Assembly (NCBI RefSeq): GCF_015169395.1
Contig: NZ_CP063458.1
Span: forward strand, 5,332,001-5,396,000
Direction: 5' to 3'
From: Humisphaera borealis
Lineage (GTDB): Bacteria; Planctomycetota; Phycisphaerae; Tepidisphaerales; Tepidisphaeraceae
Length of the DNA: 64,000 bases
Each line of letters starts with the position of its first letter. Within the stretch, counting starts at the first letter, position 1. The translations under genes were made by a program, and so were the position numbers. Below are positions 33,993 to 42,044 of the stretch, piece by piece. Under the pieces are notes generated by a model, which was given only the letters and a program-made list of their open reading frames with translations, did not search any database and was not told the origin of the DNA.

Positions 33993-36482
33993 ATGAATCA
34001 GATAGCTCGACAACTTGCAATGTGGGGCGGATCACAAATTTCTTCGTCGCGGGAATTTGATTCGGCGGCAGCAATGCCTGGGCACCAAAATCAAGCCCGT
34101 TCACGTCTCGGTTGCCCGCCAGGTCTTCGTGGCACTGCGGTCGTCTTATTGTTCGCGATCGCAGCGATGGTCCCAAGCCCCACCCACGCCGCTGCGCCGT
34201 CGCCCGACTTCGTCACCACCATCCAGCCGATCTTCGCGGCCTCGTGTATCGAATGCCATGGAGCGACCAAGCAGAAGGGTGGCTTACGTCTGGACTCTCG
34301 GGCGGCCGCGATGAAGGGCGGCACCACCGGTGTTTCCATCTTGCCGGGCAAGGGGGCCGACAGTTACCTCGTCCATCGCCTGAAGGGCCTCGGCGATGAG
34401 CCGAAAATGCCGGAAAAGAAACCGGCGCTGTCGGCCGAGCAGATCGCCGCGGTGGTCGCCTGGATCGACGCCGGCGCGGTTTGGCCCGACTCGGCCGCGG
34501 GAGAGGCGACGGCAGGCGTCACGCATTGGTCGTTCCGCAAACCGGTTCGCGTCGATCCGCCGGCCACCGCTCAGCAAGGATGGGTTCGCAACCCGATCGA
34601 CGCTTTCGTCCTGGCGAAGCTCGAAGCGGCAAAGCTCAAACCGTCAGCCGAGGCCGTAAAGGAGACGCTCCTCCGCCGAGTGCATCTCGACATCACCGGC
34701 CTTCCACCGACGCCGGCGGAGATTGACGCCTTCCTCGCCGACAAATCACCCGATGCTTATGAGAAAGTCGTCAACCGCCTGCTCGATTCGCCGGCTTATG
34801 GCGAGCGCTGGGGCAAGCACTGGCTCGACCAGGCCCGCTATGCCGACTCCAACGGCTACTCCGTCGACGCCCCGCGCGAGATCTGGAAGTACCGCGACTG
34901 GGTCATCGATGCGATCAACCGCGACCTTCCGTTCGACCAGTTCACCATCCAGCAACTCGCCGGCGACCTGCTCCCCAAGCCAACGCTCGACCAGAAGGTC
35001 GCCACCGGCTTCCACCGCAACACGATGATCAACCAGGAAGGGGGGATCGACCCGGAACAGTTCCGCGTCGAGGCGGTCATCGATCGCGTCGGCACGACCG
35101 GGACGGTGTGGCTCGGACTGTCGATCGCGTGCGCCCAGTGCCACAACCACAAGTTCGATCCCATCAGCCAGAAAGAGTACTACCGGATGATGGCGTTCCT
35201 GAACAACCAGGACGACGCGACGCTGAAGCTGGCCGACGCCGCCCAGCAGAAGGCCCACGCGGCGAAGCTCAAGGCCGCCGAGGCCGAGTACAAGAAAATG
35301 GAAGCCGAAGCCAAGGCGTCGCCGGATGGCGGCAAATCGCGCGCGGTCGAACTTGGCATCCGCAAGAGGGAATTGGCCGACCTCAAGAAGCAGACCGGCC
35401 CGAGCACGATGGTGCTCGAAGAGCGCAAGACACCGCGTGAGAACTTCCTGTTCATCAAGGGAGACTTCACCCGCCGGGGCGAAGACGTCACCCCCGGCAC
35501 ACCGGCGGTGCTGCCGCCACTGGAATCGAAGCCTCAATCCACCCCCAACCGCATGGACCTTGCGAACTGGCTGGTGAGCCCTGAGAACCCGCTGACAGCA
35601 CGTGTGACGGTCAATCGGATGTGGATGCGCTATTTCGGCCGCGGCTTGGTCGAAACCGAGAACGACTTCGGCACCCAGGGCACACCGCCGTCGCACCCGG
35701 AACTGCTCGACTGGCTCGCGAAGGAGTTCCAGCGTGTCGGCTGGAGCCAGAAGTCGATGCATCGGCTGATCGCGACATCGGCGACTTACCGTCAGGCGTC
35801 GCTCGCGCGGGCCGATCTGACCGAGGCCGATCCTTACAACAAACTGCTGGGAAGGCAGAACCGTTTCCGGCTCGACGCCGAGATCGTCCGCGACGTCGCG
35901 CTGAGCGCCAGTGGATTGCGCGTCGATAAGGTCGGCGGGCCGAGCGTCTTTCCGCCGATCCCCGCCGGCGTGATGGGCCTGGGGCAGGTGAAGCGCGAGT
36001 GGAAGCCGAGTGTCGGCCCCGACCGCTATCGCCGGGGCATGTACACCTTCCTGTATCGGGCCACGCCGCACCCGCTGCTCAGCGGCTTCGATGCACCCGA
36101 CGGCACGAGCACGTGCACCAGACGGCTTCGGTCCAATACGCCGTTGCAGTCGCTGATGACGCTGAACGACGAGGCGTTCGTCGAGTTCGCCCGGGCGCTG
36201 GCGACCCGCGTTCTCGTCGGCGGCTTGGCGGATACCGACGACACATCCCGCATCGCAGCGGCGTTCCGCCTTTCCACCGGCCGAGTCCCGGACGCCCAGG
36301 AGCGGCAGATCCTCGCCGGTCTGCTCGCCAGGCAGCGGGCGGCGTTTGCGGCGGATATCAAAGGAGCGGAATTGTTGTGCGGCGGCGTGCCACCAAAGGG
36401 TATCGAGAAACCCGACTTCGCCGCGTGGATTATCGTCGCCCGCGCCGTTCTTAACCTTGATGAGACAGTGACGCGGGAGTGA
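33993..36482 (+). CDS. PSD1 family protein: PSCyt1, DUF1549 and DUF1553 domains
   Basis: An 829-residue exported protein. A long N-terminal region precedes the hydrophobic signal (VVLLFAIAAMVPSPTHA, 50-66). The PSCyt1 cytochrome-c-like domain has CIECHG (Cys85, Cys88, His89). DUF1549 spans about 190-400 (ITGLPPTPAEIDAF, YADSNGYSVDAPREIW) and carries a second CAQCHNHKFDP site (Cys380, Cys383, His384). A charged coiled-coil insert follows, then DUF1553 from about 520 (LVSPENPLTARVTVNRMWMR, PSHPELLDWLA). GGAG-AGGA just upstream supports the ATG. Substrate unknown; complex polysaccharide degradation is a common proposal. Confidence 0.92.
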   Translation: MNQIARQLAMWGGSQISSSREFDSAAAMPGHQNQARSRLGCPPGLRGTAVVLLFAIAAMVPSPTHAAAPSPDFVTTIQPIFAASCIECHGATKQKGGLRLDSRAAAMKGGTTGVSILPGKGADSYLVHRLKGLGDEPKMPEKKPALSAEQIAAVVAWIDAGAVWPDSAAGEATAGVTHWSFRKPVRVDPPATAQQGWVRNPIDAFVLAKLEAAKLKPSAEAVKETLLRRVHLDITGLPPTPAEIDAFLADKSPDAYEKVVNRLLDSPAYGERWGKHWLDQARYADSNGYSVDAPREIWKYRDWVIDAINRDLPFDQFTIQQLAGDLLPKPTLDQKVATGFHRNTMINQEGGIDPEQFRVEAVIDRVGTTGTVWLGLSIACAQCHNHKFDPISQKEYYRMMAFLNNQDDATLKLADAAQQKAHAAKLKAAEAEYKKMEAEAKASPDGGKSRAVELGIRKRELADLKKQTGPSTMVLEERKTPRENFLFIKGDFTRRGEDVTPGTPAVLPPLESKPQSTPNRMDLANWLVSPENPLTARVTVNRMWMRYFGRGLVETENDFGTQGTPPSHPELLDWLAKEFQRVGWSQKSMHRLIATSATYRQASLARADLTEADPYNKLLGRQNRFRLDAEIVRDVALSASGLRVDKVGGPSVFPPIPAGVMGLGQVKREWKPSVGPDRYRRGMYTFLYRATPHPLLSGFDAPDGTSTCTRRLRSNTPLQSLMTLNDEAFVEFARALATRVLVGGLADTDDTSRIAAAFRLSTGRVPDAQERQILAGLLARQRAAFAADIKGAELLCGGVPPKGIEKPDFAAWIIVARAVLNLDETVTRE

Positions 36483-36524
36483 CCAGGCGAAAGCCGCGAC
36501 CGACTTACGCGTGAATCGGCTTCA

Positions 36525-36578
36525 TTGTGGTGCAGCCGTCCCGGCTGCGTTTGCAGGCGGGACGCCTGCACCACAATC
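36525..36578. repeat. 54-bp composite palindrome, copy F1
   Basis: ATTGTGGTG / CACCACAAT termini enclose two small hairpins, GCAGCCGTCCCGGCTGC and GCAGGCGGGACGCCTGC, giving a three-way junction. The inverted copy F2 lies at 60825-60878. It sits between two convergent genes. Confidence 0.88.
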
Positions 36579-36598
36579 GCGTCATTCTGCACGGGCAG

Positions 36599-37633
36599 TT
36601 AGAGCGATTCGGTCTTGATCGATTCGACGATCCGCGTGGCCACTTCGACCGCGGCCAGGCCGTGCTCCACCGTCACTTCAGGTGTCGTCTTATTCACGAC
36701 GGCGCTGATGAACGAATCGAGCTCGGCGCGGAGCGGTTCAATGTCGTCGATCTGGAGTTCCTCGATCTGCACGATCTCGTCAAACTTCACCTGCGACAGA
36801 TCCCGGATCTCGCCGGCACGAATCTTCGTCACCGTCTGGCGAATGGCCTCGAGGTTCTCGCTGCGGCGAGCGACCATGCCATATCGCTTCTGGTAGTCGA
36901 TCGAGACGTACGCGTCGGGGCTGAAGACGCGGAGCCGGCGTTCGGTCTTGAGCGCCAACCGGCTCGCCGTCACGTTGGCGACGCAGCCGTTGGCGAACGT
37001 CAGCCGGGCATTGCAGATGTCTTCCACGTTGCCGATCACACTGACGCCGGTGGCATCGATGCGGCTTACTTCGCAGTCGGCCAGGCGAAGCACGATATCG
37101 ATGTCGTGGATCATCATGTCCAGCACGACGCCGACATCGATGCTGCGAAACGTCAACGGGCTGATACGGGTGACTTCGATGAACCGCGGCTTGATGCCCA
37201 AACGTCCCATCGCCCGGACGGCGGGGTTGAATCGCTCGATATGACCGACCTGGACTGTTACGCCGGTCTCTTTGGCGACGGCGGCGATATGCCGTGCGTC
37301 GGCGACGTCTTTGGCGAGCGGTTTTTCGATCAGGCAGTTGACGCCCGCCCGCATCAGCAATTCGCCGACAGTGCTATGGAAAACGGTGGGGACGGCGATC
37401 GTCGCCGCGCCCAGGTTGGGGTTGGCCGCGAGCAAGTCCTGCGGGTTCTTGAACGCGCCGCAGTTGTATTGCTGCGCGACGGCCTCGGCCACGCCGCTGT
37501 CGGCGTCGCACACGCCGACCAGCTTGACCTGGGGCATTTCCGAATAGACGCGGGCGTGGAGCCGCCCCATGCGACCGCAGCCGACGACCGCGACCGGGAT
37601 CCGTTCCGATGGACTGATTTCAGGCACACTCAC
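36599..37633 (-). CDS. Gfo/Idh/MocA family oxidoreductase, GnnA-like by context
   Basis: A 344-residue NAD(P)-dependent oxidoreductase. The nucleotide fold starts with VVGCGRMGRLHARVY (16-30); the catalytic-lysine motif EKPLA is at 103-107, followed by GHIERFNPAV and MIHDIDIV. It lies 274 nt downstream of lpxA, in the same direction as lpxA and lpxC-fabZ. In Acidithiobacillus and Leptospira the family member GnnA, encoded next to lpxA, oxidises UDP-GlcNAc at C3 for 3-amino lipid A. The partner aminotransferase gnnB is not here, so the assignment is by context. GTG start at 37633 with AGAGGAAG upstream. Confidence 0.82.
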   Translation of the reverse strand: MSVPEISPSERIPVAVVGCGRMGRLHARVYSEMPQVKLVGVCDADSGVAEAVAQQYNCGAFKNPQDLLAANPNLGAATIAVPTVFHSTVGELLMRAGVNCLIEKPLAKDVADARHIAAVAKETGVTVQVGHIERFNPAVRAMGRLGIKPRFIEVTRISPLTFRSIDVGVVLDMMIHDIDIVLRLADCEVSRIDATGVSVIGNVEDICNARLTFANGCVANVTASRLALKTERRLRVFSPDAYVSIDYQKRYGMVARRSENLEAIRQTVTKIRAGEIRDLSQVKFDEIVQIEELQIDDIEPLRAELDSFISAVVNKTTPEVTVEHGLAAVEVATRIVESIKTESL

Positions 37634-37907
37634 TCTGGTGGACTTCCTCTGTTGGGTTGAGCGCGGATGGTAACAGGGACCGGTGCGGAAGTCTCATCAA
37701 CCGACGTGTGGCAAAAGATCCGGCTTCGTACTGCCTGGCCCGCCGGCAAAGCGCAACGGCGGCGTGATCGCTGAACACACAGCTCGCGGGATTCGATGGT
37801 GATCCGGATGAGTGAATGAGCCGACAGACGGCGTGTCGCCTTGCAAGCGGCGGCAACACGCCGATGGGGAAGCCCGATCGATAGAGAAGGGACCTGCGGT
37901 CCGACCA

Positions 37908-38951
37908 CTAAACAGGCTGGGCCGGCGCGGTTTCGGAGACGGGAGAGGGCGAGGGAATCGCTTCAGCGACGACTTCAGCAGCAGGCGCTACCGGGTCGAC
38001 AGGATTGACGACCACCTCGGCAGGGTGCACGTCCGGTGCCACCGTTGGCGGCAGCGGTTCGGCAAGCTTGTTCCGCTGGGTTTCCAGGTAACGCCCGTGT
38101 TTGCCCTGATTGCGACGGGTCAGGAACTGCAGCAACTGGACGACGTTGGGATTCAGCCCCTCGACGCCTTCGAACTCGCGCATCGCCGTCAGGAGCGGAC
38201 GCTTTTTCAGGAACAGCTTGCGGAACACCTCGTCGACCGCCGCGATATCGACAGCGCTCATACCCGATCGCGCCATCCCGACCTTATTGAGGGCGCGGAT
38301 CTCGTCCGAGCCGTCAATCTTACAGAACGGCGGGACGTCATGATGGACCCGGGCATAGCCCGAGAGATACGCGAAGTCGCCAATCGAGACGAACTGGTTC
38401 ACACCGACGCCGCCGTTCATCACCACGTAGTCGCCGACGACAACGTGGCCGGCAATCATGACGTTATTGGCGACCACGCAGTGGCTGCCGATCAGGGCGT
38501 CGTGGCCGATATGGCTGTTGACCATGAACAGGTTGTCGTCGTCGATCCGGGTGAGGCCGCCGCCCTTTTCGGTGCCGACGTGGACCGTGCAGGCTTCGCG
38601 GAATGCGTTGCCGGTTCCGATGATCAGCCGGGTCGCCGCGCCCTTGAACTTCTTATCCTGGGGGGCGGTGCCGATGACCGAATTCGGGAAGAAAATGTTG
38701 TCACGACCGATGGTCGTGTTGCCGGAAACCGTGACGTTATTGTGCAGGATGCAGCCGGCGTCGATCTTGACGTTCGGGCCGATGACGCAGAACGGGCCGA
38801 TCTCCACGTCCTCCGCAATCTCCGCGGCCGGGTCGATGATCGCCTTGTCGCTGATCTTCCGGTCTTCTTCGGTAAAAAAGCGGAAGCTGAACAGATTGCG
38901 GAACCACGCGGGGCGTTTGGTCTCCGAGGTTTTTCCGTTGCGATGTTCCAT
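37908..38951 (-). CDS. lpxA: acyl-ACP--UDP-N-acetylglucosamine O-acyltransferase
   Basis: A 347-residue LpxA, catalysing the first step of lipid A synthesis. The left-handed beta-helix is visible as hexapeptide repeats (IGPFCVIGPNVKIDAGCIL onwards), the catalytic His is probably His150 in NSHIGHDALIG, and the helical C-terminal domain follows (EVFRKLFLKK). Residues 1-32 are a basic extension and the last 45 residues a Pro/Ala/Val-rich tail (APAAEVVAEAIPSPSP) not found in the 262-residue E. coli enzyme. ATG at 38951 is preferred; a TTG at 39032 would add 27 residues. lpxC-fabZ lies 174 nt upstream. Confidence 0.92.
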   Translation of the reverse strand: MEHRNGKTSETKRPAWFRNLFSFRFFTEEDRKISDKAIIDPAAEIAEDVEIGPFCVIGPNVKIDAGCILHNNVTVSGNTTIGRDNIFFPNSVIGTAPQDKKFKGAATRLIIGTGNAFREACTVHVGTEKGGGLTRIDDDNLFMVNSHIGHDALIGSHCVVANNVMIAGHVVVGDYVVMNGGVGVNQFVSIGDFAYLSGYARVHHDVPPFCKIDGSDEIRALNKVGMARSGMSAVDIAAVDEVFRKLFLKKRPLLTAMREFEGVEGLNPNVVQLLQFLTRRNQGKHGRYLETQRNKLAEPLPPTVAPDVHPAEVVVNPVDPVAPAAEVVAEAIPSPSPVSETAPAQPV

Positions 38952-39125
38952 CCGCGTATCGGTCACGTCGCCGTAGGGAGAACTGGGGGAAAGAAAGGTC
39001 CGCGATGTCTTGGTGAATCCGAGCACGTTCAATTGATCGGCTCGGGGCTGCGTTCCTCGTGAACTGATTTATCGGGCGTTACTCTCGATCGCAATTTCGG
39101 TCGCCTGAAGGCAGATCGAACGTGG

Positions 39126-40445
39126 TTACACCGGCTCGGCATCCACCAGCATAAACTTAATGTCCGCTTCGCAGGCCAGCTTGTCGTTAACGAAGGACTT
39201 GCATCGCACATGGCCGGTTCGGCTCTTCACCCGCACGGCGACTGCCTCCAGGATCAACTGGTCACCCGGAACCACGGGGTGACGCATCTTCACCTTATCC
39301 ATACTTAAGAGAATCGCAAGCTTTCCTGTATGTTCGAGCTTGCGGCTCAGCAAAAGCCCGCCAAGCTGGGCCATCGCTTCCACGATCAACACACCGGGCA
39401 TGATCGGCGTGCCCGGGTAGTGACCTTGGAAGAAGATGTCGTTGAACGTCACATTTTTAATCCCGACGGCCTTCTCACCGTTCTTGGTGATTTCAAGCAC
39501 GCGGTCCACCAGCAGCATCGGGTAGCGGTGCGGCAGAATCCGCTGAATACGACGGATGTCCATCTCGGCGTCGCGGTGCACCAGGTTCTGACGCTGGTGC
39601 GATTCCTCCTGCTCGAGCAGTCGCCGCGCCATGATGTGGTTCAGCTTGTGCCCGCTCTTGCACGCAACGATTCGCCCGCGGATGGGCCTGCCCGTCAGAT
39701 AGAGGTCGCCGATCAGGTCGAGCAGCTTGTGCCGGCCGCATTCGTCCGGAAAGCGGAAGACGTTGTCGATCGGACCTTCCGGCGAGATGACGAGCAGTTC
39801 CTTAGGCGTCAGATGCTTGCCGAGCCCGCGGGCGCGCAGCTCCTTGGCCTCCTGCTCGAAGACGAACGTCCGGGCGGGCGCGATCATCTTGGCAAAGTCT
39901 TCGTCGCCGAGCCGGAAGCTGACCAGTTGCCTCCCGACGGGCGCGGGAGCCTCGAAGTCGTACAGGATCTCCAGGCAGTCGGTCGGCCCGGGCAGGGCGG
40001 CGATGGTGGCGCCGTCGAGCGAAACCTGCACCGGCTTACGGATGATCAACGGCTCGATCTCCGCTTCCTGATCCACGACACCCGCTTCGAGGATCGTGTC
40101 AACGAACGGCTTGCTGCTGCCGTCGCCACCGGGAAGCTCGCCAATTTGCCCGCCCGACACACGAACGACGGCATTGTCGACGCCCAGGCCCGAAAGGGCC
40201 GCCATGCAGTGCTCGACCGTCTCGACGAACAGCGTGCCGTTCTTGAGACAGGTCCGCCTCGGGCGATTCATGACGTTCTGAACCAGCGCGGGAATGACGG
40301 CGGCCTTGCCGTCCTGTTCGCGCACGAAGGTAATGCCGGTCCCCTCGTTCGCGGGCGCGACGGTCAGCGTGGTCGGTTCGCCCGAGAATAGGCCCGGACC
40401 CGTAAACGATGCCTCTCTGGAAATTGTGCGTTGCCGGTTGTTCAC
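39126..40445 (-). CDS. lpxC-fabZ: bifunctional LpxC deacetylase / FabZ dehydratase
   Basis: A 439-residue fusion. Residues 1 to about 285 are LpxC, the zinc enzyme that deacetylates the lipid A precursor: VEHCMAAL with His79, CGRHKLLDLIGD with His239 and Asp243, and KSGHKLNH with His266. Residues 295-439 are FabZ, the beta-hydroxyacyl-ACP dehydratase: ILPHRYPMLLVDRV, FFQGHYPGTPIMPG with the catalytic His342, and VEAMAQ with Glu356. Both active sites look intact. Fusion of the two competing enzymes is known in Bacteroidetes and planctomycetes. GTG start at 40445 without a strong ribosome-binding site. Confidence 0.95.
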   Translation of the reverse strand: MNNRQRTISREASFTGPGLFSGEPTTLTVAPANEGTGITFVREQDGKAAVIPALVQNVMNRPRRTCLKNGTLFVETVEHCMAALSGLGVDNAVVRVSGGQIGELPGGDGSSKPFVDTILEAGVVDQEAEIEPLIIRKPVQVSLDGATIAALPGPTDCLEILYDFEAPAPVGRQLVSFRLGDEDFAKMIAPARTFVFEQEAKELRARGLGKHLTPKELLVISPEGPIDNVFRFPDECGRHKLLDLIGDLYLTGRPIRGRIVACKSGHKLNHIMARRLLEQEESHQRQNLVHRDAEMDIRRIQRILPHRYPMLLVDRVLEITKNGEKAVGIKNVTFNDIFFQGHYPGTPIMPGVLIVEAMAQLGGLLLSRKLEHTGKLAILLSMDKVKMRHPVVPGDQLILEAVAVRVKSRTGHVRCKSFVNDKLACEADIKFMLVDAEPV

Positions 40446-40593
40446 GGACAGGTGTGGACTCTCGTTTCAGCTGGGGTCTCACAGGCATCCTACCTGTGGC
40501 AATATCACGGACATCTGGTCCGTGCTACGCTAGCCCGACATAATACAGGTAATCGCGATAAGTAGAAGCGTTCGGCATCCTTGAGGAGGATTC

Positions 40594-41382
40594 ATGTTCA
40601 TTTCCAGGCATTTCGCTCACATTGTCGCCTCGCTGGCGAGCCTTCTGATCGTGGCGTCGGCCGGGGCGGCCGAGTTTAAGCCGCCGGCAAAGGCCAAATT
40701 CAAGCTGTTCCTGCTCGTGGGGCAGTCCAACATGGCTGGTCGCGGCACCGTCGAAGACCAGGATAAGAAACCGCACCCCAGGGTCGTCACGCTCAATAAA
40801 GAAGGCAAATGGGTGCCGGCGGTGGATCCGATTCACTTCGACAAACCGACGATGACCGGCGTCGGCCTGGGGACCACCTTCGGGAAAGTCGTCGCCGAGG
40901 CCAACCCGGACGACATCATCGGCCTGATCCCGTGCGCTTTCGGAGGGACGTCGATCGCGCAGTGGTCGCCGGACAAGCCCGACGGCCTCTACGCCGATGC
41001 GATCAAGCGGGCCGGCGTGGCGATGAAGGACGGCACGCTCGCCGGCATTCTCTGGCACCAGGGGGAAGCCGACAGCAAGAAGACCGACACCTACGCCGCC
41101 AGTGTCGGCAAGCTTTTCGCGGCGTTTCGAAAGGACCTTCATTCACCTGACGTGCCCGTGGTGGTGGGACTGCTCGGCGAGTTTTTCGCGGGAAAAGATG
41201 CCATCAACACGGTGTTGAGCGACCTGCCTAAGAGTATTCCGCACCTGGCGGTGGCGGATTCCAAGGGGCTTGAACACAAGGGCGACAAGGTTCACTTTAA
41301 CGCCGCCGCATATCGCGAGTTCGGAAAGCGGTACGCCGCGCAGTGGATGAAGCTCGCCGCAACCGACGCGAACAAGAAGTAG
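40594..41382 (+). CDS. secreted sialate O-acetylesterase-type SGNH hydrolase
   Basis: A 262-residue protein with a signal peptide (1-26, ASAGAAEF). The carbohydrate-esterase domain has block I LLVGQSNMAGRG with the nucleophile Ser45, IPCAFGGTSIAQW, the block III-like WHQGEADS (154-161) and a C-terminal HFN with the catalytic His after the DKVHF strand. It probably removes acetyl groups from sugars in the periplasm or outside. GAGGA sits just before the ATG. Gene is divergent from lpxC-fabZ. Confidence 0.87.
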   Translation: MFISRHFAHIVASLASLLIVASAGAAEFKPPAKAKFKLFLLVGQSNMAGRGTVEDQDKKPHPRVVTLNKEGKWVPAVDPIHFDKPTMTGVGLGTTFGKVVAEANPDDIIGLIPCAFGGTSIAQWSPDKPDGLYADAIKRAGVAMKDGTLAGILWHQGEADSKKTDTYAASVGKLFAAFRKDLHSPDVPVVVGLLGEFFAGKDAINTVLSDLPKSIPHLAVADSKGLEHKGDKVHFNAAAYREFGKRYAAQWMKLAATDANKK

Positions 41383-41474
41383 CGCCAAGAGGCACGAAGG
41401 AAGGTGTCGCTGAGATTTGGAATCGCTGGCGAAGGTTCTCAAGGCCAGAAGGCCTCAGGACCGATAACCTTGGA

Positions 41475-41783
41475 GTGCCACTGCTACAAGCTCGCCCCAA
41501 CCCGGTCTCCGCCCAGCAGCAACGCCTTCAGCGGGTGCTCAAGCTGCACGTACCGGTCATTGTCCGCCTGGCCGACCGCAAGATCCTCCTGAGCGAAGTC
41601 ATGCGGCTTGGCGTGGGGGCGATCATCGAGTTCGTCAAGAGCAGCAGCGAACCGCTGGAACTGATGATCAACAACAAGGTCGTCGGACAGGGGGAGACGG
41701 TGAAAGTGGGGGAAAACTTCGGCCTGCGCATCACCAAGGTGGGGGACCCCAAGGCCATCCTCAAGGCGATCAGCGGACGGTAG
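41475..41783 (+). CDS. SpoA-domain (FliN-like) protein, stand-alone
   Basis: About 102 residues, nearly all one SpoA domain: LKLHVPVIVRLADRKILL, EVMRLGVGAIIEF, PLELMINNKVVGQGETVKV and ENFGLRITKV. This matches FliN, the flagellar switch-complex protein, and the C-terminal part of type III secretion SctQ. No flagellar or secretion gene is nearby. The start is uncertain: GTG at 41475 fits the domain boundary, but the frame is open upstream into the preceding gene, and no ATG is available. Confidence 0.75.
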   Translation: MPLLQARPNPVSAQQQRLQRVLKLHVPVIVRLADRKILLSEVMRLGVGAIIEFVKSSSEPLELMINNKVVGQGETVKVGENFGLRITKVGDPKAILKAISGR

Positions 41784-42044
41784 GCCGTCTCGGCCACCTC
41801 CAAAGCAAAGCGATCGCGAAGCCGAGGTATCTTCCGAAAGGTCGTTCGCCGGGGGTTCCTCGTGCGTTCAAACCTTCGCATTCATTTGCCATCACTCGGT
41901 TGGGTTGCGGCTTGATCGTGAATTGGGATGTTGCGTTCATACTCCTGCCTCACATGATCCAGCAATATCCGAGCGGTCTTCCTCTGCCTTCGGATCGTTG
42001 CATCGCTACAATGCGGCGGCTGTACGTTCCGGGCTGATTTTCGC

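Noticed and set aside
33803-34060. 85-codon plus-strand frame before the PSD1 gene
   Set aside because: No ribosome-binding site, no coding character, and it overlaps the well-supported PSD1 start.
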